Source of the DNA: Pseudomonas chlororaphis
GTDB taxonomy: Bacteria > Pseudomonadota > Gammaproteobacteria > Pseudomonadales > Pseudomonadaceae
Assembly: GCF_000783395.1 (NCBI RefSeq)
Contig: NZ_JSFK01000023.1
Location: forward strand, 175,423-239,422
Direction of reading: 5' to 3'
Length of the DNA: 64,000 nucleotides
The position numbers and the translations under genes were made by a program. The notes beneath the pieces were generated by a model, which made no database searches, was not told the origin of the DNA, and saw only the letters and a list, made by a program, of their open reading frames with translations. How positions within the stretch are numbered: the stretch's first letter is position 1; the number at the start of each line of letters is the position of its first letter. Positions 42,023 through 50,450 of the stretch are shown in pieces.

Positions 42023-42331
42023 ATGATTTATGAGATCGCTTTACTGCCCGTTCACACAGAACAAACTGCGGCGTTTCGGCATGCGTTTACCGAGGTCGAG
42101 CCGTTGCTCAAACGCGCCAAGGGTTACGGCGGCCACCTGCTCGCGCAAGGGATCGAAACGCCTGAGGTGTTCAATCTGATTGTGCGCTGGCAGTCCCTTG
42201 AGGATCACACGCCGGGGTTTGAAGCGAGTGAGGACCATCGGCTGTTCATGCTGGGGCTGGAGGAGTATTTTTCGGACGAGCCGAAGGTCTGGCATATTGA
42301 GGGGGGCGCGTTTCAGCAGCCGTTCAGCTAG
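42023..42331 (+). CDS. Antibiotic biosynthesis monooxygenase (ABM) domain protein
   Basis: A 102-residue single-domain protein (MIYEIALLPVHTEQTAAFRHAF ... GGHLLAQGIETPEVFNLIVRWQSLEDHTPGFEASEDH) with the dimeric ferredoxin-like ABM/YgiN fold. YgiN-type members oxidise quinols without a cofactor, which would pair with the quinone reductase immediately upstream in a reduction-oxidation cycle (inference). GAGGAG lies before the ATG and the gap to the reductase is 22 bp. Both are likely under the same operator. Confidence 0.85.
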   Translation: MIYEIALLPVHTEQTAAFRHAFTEVEPLLKRAKGYGGHLLAQGIETPEVFNLIVRWQSLEDHTPGFEASEDHRLFMLGLEEYFSDEPKVWHIEGGAFQQPFS

Positions 42332-42382
42332 CCCCTGACGAAGACACCGGGGCTGTATGCATCTGGTTTGGTGTTTGAACAT

Positions 42383-42463
42383 CAAAAGATCGCAGCCTTC
42401 GGCAGCTCCTACAGGAGAATGCATTCCAAATGTAGGAGCTGCCGAAGGCTGCGATCTTTGCTT
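42383..42463. repeat. Palindromic repeat (AAGATCGCAGCC class)
   Basis: Arms of about 30 bp (aaaagatcgcagccttcggc to tcctaca, and the complement) surround a 17-bp loop. It lies between the convergent monooxygenase and LysE genes and probably acts as a bidirectional terminator: T residues follow on the plus strand. Confidence 0.88.
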
Positions 42464-42464
42464 T

Positions 42465-43052
42465 TCAAGGCAGTAACAAATACCCGGCACATAGCGCCAA
42501 CAACCCCGCCATGCTCCGATTGAACCAGCGCATCCCCGCCGCATTGCTCAGGTACCCACGCAAAAACGTCCCGGCATACACCCAGCAGCCGACCGATAGA
42601 TAACAGATCACCAGATACACCGCCGCAAACTGCCACACCAGCCGCGCCTCGCCATCGGCGACAAATGCGCCCATACCCGCGACGCAGGCCAGCCAGGCTT
42701 TCGGGTTGAGCCACTGCATCACCGCGCCATAGAGCATTGATGGCGCCCGGGCGGAATCCTTTGCGTTCAACTGCCCGTCATCCACGGCCAGTTTCCACGC
42801 CATGAACAACAAAAACGCCACGCCGGCCAGTTGCACCACCCGGGTCATGAACGGCCAGAGTTTCAGCACCTCGTGCAAACCCAGGCCCATTAACACCAGC
42901 AACAGCACAAACCCCAGCGTGGCCCCGGCGACATGCCGCTGACTGGCGCGAAAACCGAACTGCGCCCCGGAACTCAACGCCACAATGTTCACCGGCCCCG
43001 GCGTGATGGACGCCGCCAACGCAAACGCCGCCATGGAAACAATCAGACTCAT
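42465..43052 (-). CDS. LysE/RhtB family exporter
   Basis: A 195-residue inner-membrane exporter with about six hydrophobic spans. The family motif ASITPGPVNIVALSSGAQFGFRAS is at residues 14-37, and MQWLNPKAWLACVAGMGAF is typical of the second half. Such carriers export amino acids or analogues. It is separate from the second LysE gene at 46.4 kb and differs strongly from it. It starts beside a long repeat cluster. Confidence 0.9.
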   Translation of the reverse strand: MSLIVSMAAFALAASITPGPVNIVALSSGAQFGFRASQRHVAGATLGFVLLLVLMGLGLHEVLKLWPFMTRVVQLAGVAFLLFMAWKLAVDDGQLNAKDSARAPSMLYGAVMQWLNPKAWLACVAGMGAFVADGEARLVWQFAAVYLVICYLSVGCWVYAGTFLRGYLSNAAGMRWFNRSMAGLLALCAGYLLLP

Positions 43053-43139
43053 CGCACACCTGCTTCAAATCGAGGAACAAGGTGCTCACCCTAGCCAGCG
43101 CCCGGTTCTCCGTATTGAAGAAAATGCCCCTGTGATCCT

Positions 43140-43283
43140 GATCGTTCCCACGCTCTGCGTGGGAATGTAGCCCGGGACGCTCCGCGTCTCTTCCAGAGCC
43201 GAACGCAGAGCGTCCGTTGAGGCATTCCCACGCAGAGCGTGGGAACGATCAAACCCCATTCGCGAGCAGGCTCGCTCCCACAT
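43140..43283. repeat. GATCGTTCCCACGC palindrome plus a lone REP
   Basis: A complete nested palindrome at 43140-43251 is followed by a single gcgagcaggctcgc unit at 43257-43283. With it, the 243-bp gap between the LysE gene and bphP is filled by repeats and I see no gene. Confidence 0.88.
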
Positions 43284-43295
43284 AAAAATCTACGC

Positions 43296-45533
43296 TCAGT
43301 CCAGACGTGGCACGGTGAAGCGGAATTCGCTGCCCTGCCCCGGCTCGCTCTCGGCGAAGATCCGCCCGCCGTGGGCTTCGACGATGCCTTGAGTGATATA
43401 CAAGCCCAGACCCGTGCCGGTCGGGTTGCCCTCTTTCACCGTCCAGTAACGGTCGAACACGTGCGGCAGGTGCTCCTTGGGAATGCCTTCGCCGCTATCG
43501 CGAACAGTGAAGACGATTTCATTGCCGACGGAGGTGGCATGCACCCCCACCCTGCCCAGTCGCGGAGTGAATTTGATCGCGTTGCCGACCAGATTCGACA
43601 GCACCTGGAACAGCCGCTCAGGGTCGGCGTGGATGCGCAGATCAGGATCGGCGTCGAAGGAAATGCTGATGTCCTTGTCCAGCGCCAGCGGCGCGAGCAG
43701 TGCCTGCGCCTCCTCGAACATCTGCCCGACGTCGAGTTTCTGCGGGGTGATGGAGTAGCGCCCGGCGTCGATTTTCGAGGTATCGAGCAAGTCCTCCAGC
43801 AGCGTGTTCATGCGTCCGGCAGCCTGCTGCATGGTGTCGATGGCCGTGGAAATGCGCCGCGAAGTGTGCGGGCCGTCCGAGCTGAACGCTTTCTGCATCA
43901 TGCCGCAGAGCATCGAAATCACGGTCATCGGGTTACGCAGATCGTGGGAAACCACCGCCACCAGCTCATCGCGGGCGCGCACCGCTTCCTGCTCACGGCG
44001 CACCTGACGTGCCAGATCGTTTTCCAGCGCCGAACGCCGCAGATCATTGGCGGCGAACAGATCACCGTGGCTCCACTTGGTGGAGATCCCGGCCATCTCG
44101 ACTTTCCAGATTTCAAACGAGGTGCGCGGGCGCAAGCGCAGGCCGGCGTCGGAGTTTTCCAGGTCCAGCGGCTTGCGTGGATCGCCGCTCCAATTGATGT
44201 TTTCCTTGACCTCGGGACGGAACCAGAACACGCCGTTGTCCACCGGTTTCGGCAGGCTCATGGCGAGCACGCCGCTGGCCACCTGTTGATACTGCGCGGC
44301 CGGCGGATAGACGCTGGCCAGGTGATGACTGGCAAACACCGCCTCGCCGCTGTCCTGCAGCCATTTGTGCAAGGCGCGGATGTCATCCGGTTCCGGGCAG
44401 TTGCCGTAGCGGTGCAGTTGTTTGTCTTCGATGATTGCGATGCCACCGGCATTAGTCAGCGCCATCAGGGTCTGCGGCTGGTTGGCCAGTCCGTCGAAGA
44501 CATTCTGCGGCGAGTCAATCATCGCCTGATTGAGCAGCGCCAAGGCCTCGACTTTCTCTTCACGCTGGCGGCTGATCTCCAGTGCTTCCATGGCGCTGAT
44601 CTGCAGCGACAGCACTTGGCCGATGGTCTGACATGCGGCGCGCAACTCATGCGGCACGTGCAGTGGCTGACGATTGCCGCAACTGATCAAGCCCCAGAGT
44701 TTGTCGCCCTTGAGCAGGGAAATGCTCATCGACGACAGCACGCCCATGTTCTTCATGTACTGGCAGTGGATCGGCGACACGCTGCGCAGGGTGGCGAAAC
44801 TCAGGTCCAGCGGCGTATCGGTGTCCGGGCGCAACTTCGGCAGCAGCGGCACCGGTTGGTAGTCGGCATTGGGGATGATCCGCAGCCAGTTGGTGCGATA
44901 CAGCTCACGCGCCTGTTCGGGAATATCCGACGCCGGGAAAAACAGGCCATTGAACACTTCCATCGACGGATCGGAGGCTTCGGCGATGACCTGACCGTGG
45001 CCCTCCTCCTCGAAACGGTAGATCAACACCCGGTCGTAACCGGTCATGGCCTGGATTTCCTTGACGCTGATGTCGTACAGCGCCTGCAACGTAGTGGCGG
45101 CTTGCAGACGCTGGAGCATGCGCCCCAGATGGGTCTGGTTGCCGGCGACATTGCGCGGCTGGAAGTTTTCGACGTGGATTTCCAGCTCCAGGATCAGCAC
45201 ACCCTGATGACGATGCAGCAAGCCCTCGAACGCGGTGCCGTTGAGCCGGAAGCGCAGCGGCTGCAGGTCGGACAGCGACGGTTGCAGCAAGGTTTCGCGC
45301 ACTTGTGCGGCCTCGGAGTCGCCGATCAGGCTTTCCAGCGGCTGGCCGATCAGGCTTAGCGGAGCACGGCCCAGCAGGGTTTCGACGTTGGCGCTGACCT
45401 GAATGATCGCCAGTTCAGGCTCGCTCAGAGTCAACAGCAAACCGTGGGGCTGGATCGCACCGGGGAAACGAATCGGCTCGTCGGCACAGTTGGCCAGCAG
45501 CTCTTCAAAGTCTTGTTTGTCTTGCGGAGTCAT
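43296..45533 (-). CDS. bphP: Bacteriophytochrome histidine kinase
   Basis: A 745-residue red/far-red photoreceptor kinase. Cys16 in LLANCADEPIRFPGAIQPHG is the biliverdin attachment site. The PAS domain is followed by GAF with the FPASDIPEQAREL motif, then PHY with the tongue WSGDPRKP and RPRTSFEIW. The kinase core has the phospho-histidine in VVSHDLRNPMTVISM near residue 528 and an ATPase domain (NLVGNAIKFTP, DSGEGIPKEHLPHVFDRYW, GTGLGLYI). All key residues are present. It overlaps bphO by 4 bp. No response-regulator gene is adjacent, so its partner is elsewhere. Confidence 0.95.
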   Translation of the reverse strand: MTPQDKQDFEELLANCADEPIRFPGAIQPHGLLLTLSEPELAIIQVSANVETLLGRAPLSLIGQPLESLIGDSEAAQVRETLLQPSLSDLQPLRFRLNGTAFEGLLHRHQGVLILELEIHVENFQPRNVAGNQTHLGRMLQRLQAATTLQALYDISVKEIQAMTGYDRVLIYRFEEEGHGQVIAEASDPSMEVFNGLFFPASDIPEQARELYRTNWLRIIPNADYQPVPLLPKLRPDTDTPLDLSFATLRSVSPIHCQYMKNMGVLSSMSISLLKGDKLWGLISCGNRQPLHVPHELRAACQTIGQVLSLQISAMEALEISRQREEKVEALALLNQAMIDSPQNVFDGLANQPQTLMALTNAGGIAIIEDKQLHRYGNCPEPDDIRALHKWLQDSGEAVFASHHLASVYPPAAQYQQVASGVLAMSLPKPVDNGVFWFRPEVKENINWSGDPRKPLDLENSDAGLRLRPRTSFEIWKVEMAGISTKWSHGDLFAANDLRRSALENDLARQVRREQEAVRARDELVAVVSHDLRNPMTVISMLCGMMQKAFSSDGPHTSRRISTAIDTMQQAAGRMNTLLEDLLDTSKIDAGRYSITPQKLDVGQMFEEAQALLAPLALDKDISISFDADPDLRIHADPERLFQVLSNLVGNAIKFTPRLGRVGVHATSVGNEIVFTVRDSGEGIPKEHLPHVFDRYWTVKEGNPTGTGLGLYITQGIVEAHGGRIFAESEPGQGSEFRFTVPRLD

Positions 45534-46144
45534 GCCAGTACCTCCCGGCTTTCGAGCCAGTGCTCGAAACAGCTGAATGTGGTTTGTGCTGCCGTGACGA
45601 CAGCGGCGCGCTCGGCGGTGCTCATTGGCCGACTGCCGAGGTATTCGATAAAGTCCCGCCAGCGCCGCCCCGTCGCGGCGCCGTAGATATCGAGAAAGGC
45701 CGCGCCGTTGTCGGCTTCCAGGCCTAACCGAGTGGAAATTTCCCGGCGCAGAATCTGCCCACCAAGCGTCGCGCCCTCGAGGACATAGAGCACGCCCAGG
45801 CAGGCAGCGCTTGAGTCGATGATCGGCAACTGCTGGCAGTGCGGCAGGCTTTGCAGCGCTGCGGCGGATACGCCCAAGGCTAGCAGGTCATCGCGCAGGG
45901 TCGGCGTTTTGAGACGCGGCGTCAGATCAAAATCGGCGGGTATCGAATGGCTGTTCTGCAGGGCGTTTTCCAGCGGCAGATAGAAGCCGTAATAGGCCTG
46001 CATCAACCGCACAAAAGCCTGGGTATCGAGGGTATCGGAGAAAAAAGGAAGGCGTTTTTCCAGTGCGATGTGCAGTTCGGCAGTGCCGGCTCGCAGATCT
46101 TGCAGCACCGGTGGCACATAAACTTCACGGGCCTTTGCTTGCAT
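45530..46144 (-). CDS. bphO: Biliverdin-producing heme oxygenase
   Basis: A 204-residue enzyme that opens heme to biliverdin, supplying the chromophore of the downstream phytochrome. The proximal histidine is in GTAELHIALEKRLPFF, and the distal-helix stretch is YVLEGATLGGQILRREI, typical of BphO. The ATG giving MQAKAREVYVPPVL is preferred; the frame is open for 51 further codons upstream without conserved content. The stop overlaps the bphP start as ATGA. Confidence 0.93.
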   Translation of the reverse strand: MQAKAREVYVPPVLQDLRAGTAELHIALEKRLPFFSDTLDTQAFVRLMQAYYGFYLPLENALQNSHSIPADFDLTPRLKTPTLRDDLLALGVSAAALQSLPHCQQLPIIDSSAACLGVLYVLEGATLGGQILRREISTRLGLEADNGAAFLDIYGAATGRRWRDFIEYLGSRPMSTAERAAVVTAAQTTFSCFEHWLESREVLA

Positions 46145-46318
46145 GTAGATCGCTCTTGGTGGGGCCGCCTGGGGCCAAACGGGGTGGGTGCAACGTCGGC
46201 GAAATTTTACACGGCTATCGCCCTTTCTGACCGGATGGATAGTTTTTTCTGACGAAACCATCACCCTATGACTGATACAGAGTGAAGGCATCTGCAAAAA
46301 GTTCGACCGCGCTGCCCA

Positions 46319-46335
46319 ACAGCGCCGGGCGCTGT
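46319..46335. promoter_or_regulatory. 17-bp perfect palindrome
   Basis: ACAGCGCC and GGCGCTGT are inverted around a single G, in the 275-bp divergent gap between bphO and the second LysE gene. It may be an operator for the exporter (85 bp downstream) or a structural hairpin. The rest of the gap shows no clear element. Confidence 0.45.
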
Positions 46336-46419
46336 ACCGCGACAGCGCTGCGTGACTGTATGGGTCTGAGCGCGTGGGGGCTGTGATAAAAACATCGTTC
46401 TCGTTACTGGAGTGCCGTC

Positions 46420-47040
46420 ATGGATCTCGCCACCCTCACCCTGTTTCTTCCGGCCTGTTTCGCCCTGAACATGGCCCCCGGGCCGAACAATCTGCTGTCG
46501 GTCAGCAACGCCACGCGTTATGGCTTTCGCCGCGCGTGCACGGCGGGCATCGGGCGGATTCTGGCGTTCGCCGGGATGATTGCGCTGGCCGGTGCGGGCC
46601 TGTCGGTGGTGCTGCAGACCTCGGTATGGCTGTTCCATGCGATCAAGATCATTGGAGCGGCGTATCTGTTGTATCTGGCCTGGCAGTTGTGGCGGGCCAA
46701 TCCTGAGGCCGAGCAACAGGTAACGGGCGCGACCGTTGGTTTCTTTGCGTTGGCGCGGCAGGAGTTTCTGGTGGCGGCGGGCAATCCGAAGGCGATCCTG
46801 TTGTTTACCGCGTTTCTGCCGCAGTTCGTCGACCCGACCCGCCCGGTGCCGGCGCAATTCGCGGTGCTGGGCGCGCTGTTTCTGTTGCTGGAGTGGATCG
46901 CCATCAGCGCCTACGCCTGGATGGGCCTGCACATGCGCCGCTGGTTCGCCGAGCCGCGCGGCAAACGGATCTTCAATCGTTGCTGCGCAGGCCTGCTGTC
47001 GGCGGCGGCTTCGGTGCTGTTGACGGCCAAACGCGCTTAA
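46420..47040 (+). CDS. LysE/RhtB family exporter
   Basis: A 206-residue carrier with six hydrophobic spans. The motif NMAPGPNNLLSVSNATRYGFRRA is at residues 17-39, and FLVAAGNPKAILLFTAFLPQFV is the hallmark second-half signature of RhtB-type threonine/homoserine-like exporters. It ends in a 4-bp overlap with the convergent VOC gene. The substrate is unknown. Confidence 0.9.
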   Translation: MDLATLTLFLPACFALNMAPGPNNLLSVSNATRYGFRRACTAGIGRILAFAGMIALAGAGLSVVLQTSVWLFHAIKIIGAAYLLYLAWQLWRANPEAEQQVTGATVGFFALARQEFLVAAGNPKAILLFTAFLPQFVDPTRPVPAQFAVLGALFLLLEWIAISAYAWMGLHMRRWFAEPRGKRIFNRCCAGLLSAAASVLLTAKRA

Positions 47041-47450
47041 GCCTCGGACGGGCCTTTGAGTTCTACCTGATTGCCATCCGGGTCGAAGCAATACAGCGAC
47101 AGCCCTTTGCCCTCGGCGCCGAAGCGTGATTCGGCTTTTGCCACAGTCAGGCCGAAGGTTTGCAAATGTGCAATCAGCGCTGCTTCATCGAACGGTTCGA
47201 TGCGCAGGCAGAAATGATCAACGTTACGCCGCTCGGCCCCGGCCGCCCCGCCGCCCTTGCGGCCGAGTTCACCTTGCAGGTCGACGAGGTCGATCATCGA
47301 AGTGCCGGCACGCAGGTGGATCAGGCCCAGCGGCTCGTTGCGCTTGACCACTTCGGCGCCGAAGACCTGGTTGTAGAAGTCGATGCTGCGTTGCAGATCG
47401 GCGACGCGCAGGACGATGTGATCAATGTGTTGGATGGAAAACGGATGCAT
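47037..47450 (-). CDS. VOC family protein (glyoxalase/bleomycin-resistance fold)
   Basis: A 137-residue protein starting MHPFSIQHIDHIVLRVADLQ. Metal-ligand positions typical of the fold are His9-Ile-Asp-His and the glutamate in GNQVELKG, with VDHFCLRIE between them. Members include glyoxalase I and fosfomycin- or catechol-processing enzymes; the exact role is unclear. The frame extends upstream into a repeat without conserved sequence, so the ATG at 47450 is used. Confidence 0.87.
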   Translation of the reverse strand: MHPFSIQHIDHIVLRVADLQRSIDFYNQVFGAEVVKRNEPLGLIHLRAGTSMIDLVDLQGELGRKGGGAAGAERRNVDHFCLRIEPFDEAALIAHLQTFGLTVAKAESRFGAEGKGLSLYCFDPDGNQVELKGPSEA

Positions 47451-47469
47451 CGGGCACACCTCAACAAAC

Positions 47470-47586
47470 GGTAGGAGCTGCCGATAGCGGCGATCCGGGA
47501 TTTTGGGACGCGGAGCGTCCCGGGCTGCATTCCCACGCAGAGCGTGGGAACGATCAAGATCGCAGCCTGCGGCAGCTCCTACACGG
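47470..47586. repeat. Composite repeat of two classes
   Basis: A half copy of the GATCGTTCCCACGC palindrome (about 47515-47555) is inserted between arms of the gtaggagctgccg/cggcagctcctac element. This nested arrangement suggests one repeat moved into another. Confidence 0.75.
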
Positions 47587-47660
47587 TAGTTCAGGGGATT
47601 TGAAAATTCACTGTCGATTTTTCGGTGGAGCCATCGACAATCTGGTTTTACTCTCGAGCC

Positions 47661-48743
47661 ATGAACATACAAACCGCTGTCCTGCCGCCCCACGCCGAAA
47701 TGGTTCGCGCCATGCTCGAACGCGACACTGCCTATGAAGGCGTGTTCTTCACGGCCGTGAAAACCACCGGGATCTTCTGCCGCCCGAGTTGCACGGCGCG
47801 CAAGCCGAAACCGGAGAACGTCGAGTTCTTCGCGCATGCCGACGAATGCATGTCTGCCGGCTATCGCGCCTGCCTGCGCTGCAAGCCGCTGGATGCTGCG
47901 GCCATTGCTCCGGACTGGGTGCAGCGCCTGCTCACCGCCGTGGAGGCCGATCCGGAGGTGCGCTGGAGCGATGCACAGTTGCTCGCAGAAGGTATCGAGC
48001 CGCTAAAGCTGCGGCGCTGGTTCAAGCAGCATTTCGGCATGACCTTCCATGCCTGGTTGCGCACCCGGCGCTTGGGCATGGCGCTGGGCGGGATCAAGCA
48101 AGGCACCTCGATTGATCACGCCGCGTTTGATTCGGGTTATGAATCGCTTAGCGGTTTTCGTGATGCCTTTCAGAAGTCCTTCCACATCACCCCGGGCCGC
48201 GCCGAACACAGCGAGCCGCTGCTGTTCACCCGACTGACCACGCCACTGGGGCCGATGATTGCCATGGCCGAGCGGCGTGGCCTGGTATTGCTGGAGTTTC
48301 TTGATCGCCCGGCACTGACCCGCGAGGTCGAGGAATTGCAGAACCGCTACGGTTACGCGGTCGCGCCGGGGCATAACGCGCATTTGCAGCAGATCGAGGC
48401 GCAACTGGCGCAGTATTTCGCCGGCCAGCTGAATACCTTTACCGTGCCATTGCACTTGCCCGGCAGCGAGTTCGCCCGGCAGGTCTGGTCGGCGCTGCTG
48501 CAGATACCTTACGGCCACACCAGCACCTACGGCGCCATCGCCGCCGGTTTGGGCAAACCCGGCGCCAGTCGCGCGGTCGGTCTGGCCAACGGGCACAATC
48601 GGTTATCGATTGTGGTGCCCTGCCATCGGGTGATCGGCGCGGATGGCTCGCTGACCGGCTATGGTGGTGGACAACCGCGCAAAGCGTTTCTGCTGCGGCT
48701 GGAAAACGCCGCCGTGCAGCTCACCCAACAACTGGCATTCTGA
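47661..48743 (+). CDS. ada: Bifunctional transcriptional activator/DNA repair protein Ada
   Basis: A 360-residue protein. The N-terminal zinc module has Cys40, Cys44, Cys71 and Cys74 with the spacing of E. coli Ada (38/42/69/72); Cys40 would accept methyl groups from phosphotriesters and turn Ada into an activator. An AraC-type helix-turn-helix region follows (LRRWFKQHFGMTFHAWLRTRRL, SGYESLSGFRDAF). The C-terminal O6-alkylguanine methyltransferase has its acceptor Cys in IVVPCHRVIG near 321. A start 12 codons earlier is possible. The two following genes are likely in its regulon. Confidence 0.94.
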   Translation: MNIQTAVLPPHAEMVRAMLERDTAYEGVFFTAVKTTGIFCRPSCTARKPKPENVEFFAHADECMSAGYRACLRCKPLDAAAIAPDWVQRLLTAVEADPEVRWSDAQLLAEGIEPLKLRRWFKQHFGMTFHAWLRTRRLGMALGGIKQGTSIDHAAFDSGYESLSGFRDAFQKSFHITPGRAEHSEPLLFTRLTTPLGPMIAMAERRGLVLLEFLDRPALTREVEELQNRYGYAVAPGHNAHLQQIEAQLAQYFAGQLNTFTVPLHLPGSEFARQVWSALLQIPYGHTSTYGAIAAGLGKPGASRAVGLANGHNRLSIVVPCHRVIGADGSLTGYGGGQPRKAFLLRLENAAVQLTQQLAF

Positions 48744-48775
48744 CCAACCGAATCGACTGACAAGAAGGATTTTTG

Positions 48776-49573
48776 ATGAACGCGCTCGCTACGCAGTTTC
48801 ACCAGTTGCACCAGCAAGGCCTGTTGATTCTGACCAACGTCGCCGATGCCACCGGTGCGCGACTGGTCGAGCATTTGGGCGGTAAAGCCGTGGCCACCAG
48901 CAGTGCGGCGGTGGCCTGGGCCCACGGGTATCCGGACGGCAACACCCTGCCCCTGGAACGTCTTGTGTCGACGGTGGAATCCATCGCCCGGGTGATCAGC
49001 GTGCCGTTGACTGTGGACGTTGAAGCCGGTTACTCCGATGACCTCGGACGCGTGGCGGAAGTGTTGGATGCGGTGATTGCGGCGGGTGCTGTTGGCATCA
49101 ATATCGAGGACGGTTGTGCGGATCCGGAGTTGCTCGTGCGCAAGATCGAAGTGGCGCGACAGGTTGCCAACAAGCACGAGGTGCAGCTGTTCATCAATGC
49201 GCGCACCGATGTCTATCTGAAAAGCCTTGTACCGGCCGAGGATCGCGTCGCCGAAACCCTGCATCGGGCGGCGCTGTATCAAGCGGCCGGCGCTGATGGT
49301 TTGTTCGCGGCGGGCGTCACGTCGGCCTATGAAATCGAGGCCATCTGCAAGGGCACTGCGCTGCCAGTCAATGTCCTTGGTTTCGCTTGCCTGCCTTCGC
49401 CTGAAGAACTGCAAGCGCTGGGCGTGCGCCGCTTGAGCGCGGGTTCCGGCATTGCCGAATTCCTCTATGGCGCGATGGGTGGGCTGGTGAGAAGCTTCCT
49501 GGCCAGCGGCAAACTCGACACCCATGACCTCAAGGCCTTCACCTATGGCGAAGTCAACGGTTTGCTGAAATAA
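48776..49573 (+). CDS. Isocitrate lyase/PEP mutase family protein
   Basis: A 265-residue TIM-barrel enzyme of the PEP mutase/isocitrate lyase superfamily. It shows AVATSSAAVAWAHGYPDG near 40, the metal-binding acidic stretch LTVDVEAGY near 80, GINIEDGC near 106 and INARTDVYL near 140. The full catalytic motif of true isocitrate lyases (KKCGH) is missing, so it is probably a C-C or C-P bond lyase of unknown substrate. It has an AAGGA site, starts 32 bp after ada and ends 1 bp before the glycosylase gene, so it sits inside the alkylation-repair operon. Confidence 0.87.
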   Translation: MNALATQFHQLHQQGLLILTNVADATGARLVEHLGGKAVATSSAAVAWAHGYPDGNTLPLERLVSTVESIARVISVPLTVDVEAGYSDDLGRVAEVLDAVIAAGAVGINIEDGCADPELLVRKIEVARQVANKHEVQLFINARTDVYLKSLVPAEDRVAETLHRAALYQAAGADGLFAAGVTSAYEIEAICKGTALPVNVLGFACLPSPEELQALGVRRLSAGSGIAEFLYGAMGGLVRSFLASGKLDTHDLKAFTYGEVNGLLK

Positions 49574-49574
49574 C

Positions 49575-50204
49575 ATGGCCGACGCCTATCCAGCGGCCAG
49601 CGCGTTTCTGGCCGCGCTCGATCCCGATTGGCAGCGTCACATTGCTGCGGTCGGCCCGTGCCTGCATCAATCGCATCCGGCGCGTGATCCGTATGAGTCG
49701 CTGGTGCGGGCGATTGCTTATCAGCAACTGCATGCCAAGGCCGGCGATGCGATTGTCGGGCGGTTGGTGGGGTTGTTTCCCGGGCAGTCGTTTCCGCGGC
49801 CCGAGCAGATTCTTGCGACGGATTTCGAGCGAATGCGCAGTTGCGGGTTTTCCGCTGGCAAGATTGCGACGATTCAGGGCATTGCCCAGGCAACGCTGGA
49901 GGGTGTGGTGCCGGATTACGCCACGGCGCTGGCGATGGACGATGAGGCGTTGATCGAACGTTTGGTCAGTTTGCGCGGGGTGGGTCGCTGGACGGTGGAG
50001 ATGTTGCTGATCTACAGCCTGGAGCGCATGGATATTCTGCCGGCGGATGATTTTGGTGTTCGCGAGGGGTATCGGCGTTTGAAGGGGTTGGAGGTGCAGC
50101 CGACGCGCAGGCAGATGGTTGAGATCGGGTTGGCGTGGAGGCCGTATCGGACGGTGGCGGCGTGGTATTTGTGGCGGGTGCCTAAACCGCTGCCCTCACC
50201 CTAA
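49575..50204 (+). CDS. DNA-3-methyladenine glycosylase II (AlkA-like, short form)
   Basis: A 209-residue base-excision glycosylase of the HhH-GPD superfamily. The helix-hairpin-helix is LVSLRGVGRWTVEMLLIYSL, and the catalytic aspartate lies in DILPADDFGVREGYRR near 155. The N-terminal TBP-like domain of E. coli AlkA is lacking, typical of the short bacterial form. It removes alkylated purines, completing the repair unit with ada. The last residues (LPSP) and stop are encoded by a CCCTCACCC-type intergenic repeat. Confidence 0.92.
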   Translation: MADAYPAASAFLAALDPDWQRHIAAVGPCLHQSHPARDPYESLVRAIAYQQLHAKAGDAIVGRLVGLFPGQSFPRPEQILATDFERMRSCGFSAGKIATIQGIAQATLEGVVPDYATALAMDDEALIERLVSLRGVGRWTVEMLLIYSLERMDILPADDFGVREGYRRLKGLEVQPTRRQMVEIGLAWRPYRTVAAWYLWRVPKPLPSP

Positions 50205-50226
50205 CCCTCTCCCGGAGGGAGAGGGG
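50193..50226. repeat. CCCTCTCCC-type palindromic repeat at the alkA end
   Basis: cctctcccggagggagaggg forms a perfect hairpin. Its left part contains the TAA stop of the glycosylase gene, and the hairpin could end transcription of the ada operon. Confidence 0.8.
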
Positions 50227-50261
50227 ACTGATTGGGGGAGATTGGAGATTTACGCCGACCT

Positions 50262-50339
50262 GAAATAGCGCCTGTGAATCCATGATCGAAATAGAGTCTT
50301 TGAATCGGCGATCGAAGTAGCGTCTTTGAATCCATGAAC
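50262..50339. repeat. Tandem repeat, three 26-bp units
   Basis: Units at 50262-50287, 50288-50313 and 50314-50339 follow one pattern, gaaatagcgtctttgaatcc-atgatc, with two to four differences each and exact register. It is AT-richer than the surroundings and lies between two CCCTCTCCC-type repeats. It carries no frame and is not a CRISPR (no spacers). Confidence 0.8.
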
Positions 50340-50353
50340 GCCAAGACTCAGAT

Positions 50354-50443
50354 CCATAATCGACTCGTTTTTTCAGGTCGATGTATAACGCAAGACACCT
50401 CGGTCGGCTCCCTCTCCCTCCGGGAGAGGGCTGGGGTGAGGGT
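50354..50443 (+). repeat. 90-bp repeat, copy A (flanks polyamine block)
   Basis: It runs from ccataatcgactcg through the hairpin ccctctccctccgggaga to ggggtgagggt. A near-identical copy lies in opposite orientation at 53710-53799, differing at about six positions. Copy A starts 14 bp after the 26-bp tandem array and ends 7 bp before the binding-protein gene stop. Confidence 0.87.
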
Positions 50444-50450
50444 CGGCTTT

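Noticed and set aside
43239..45359. Open frame of 706 codons on the plus strand
   Set aside because: It lies antisense to bphP and has the His/Arg/Gln-rich composition typical of high-GC shadow frames.
49543..49893. 116-codon minus-strand frame
   Set aside because: It is antisense to the glycosylase gene and shows no motif.
50262..50339. CRISPR or integron-like array
   Set aside because: The 26-bp units directly adjoin each other with no spacers or integrase nearby.
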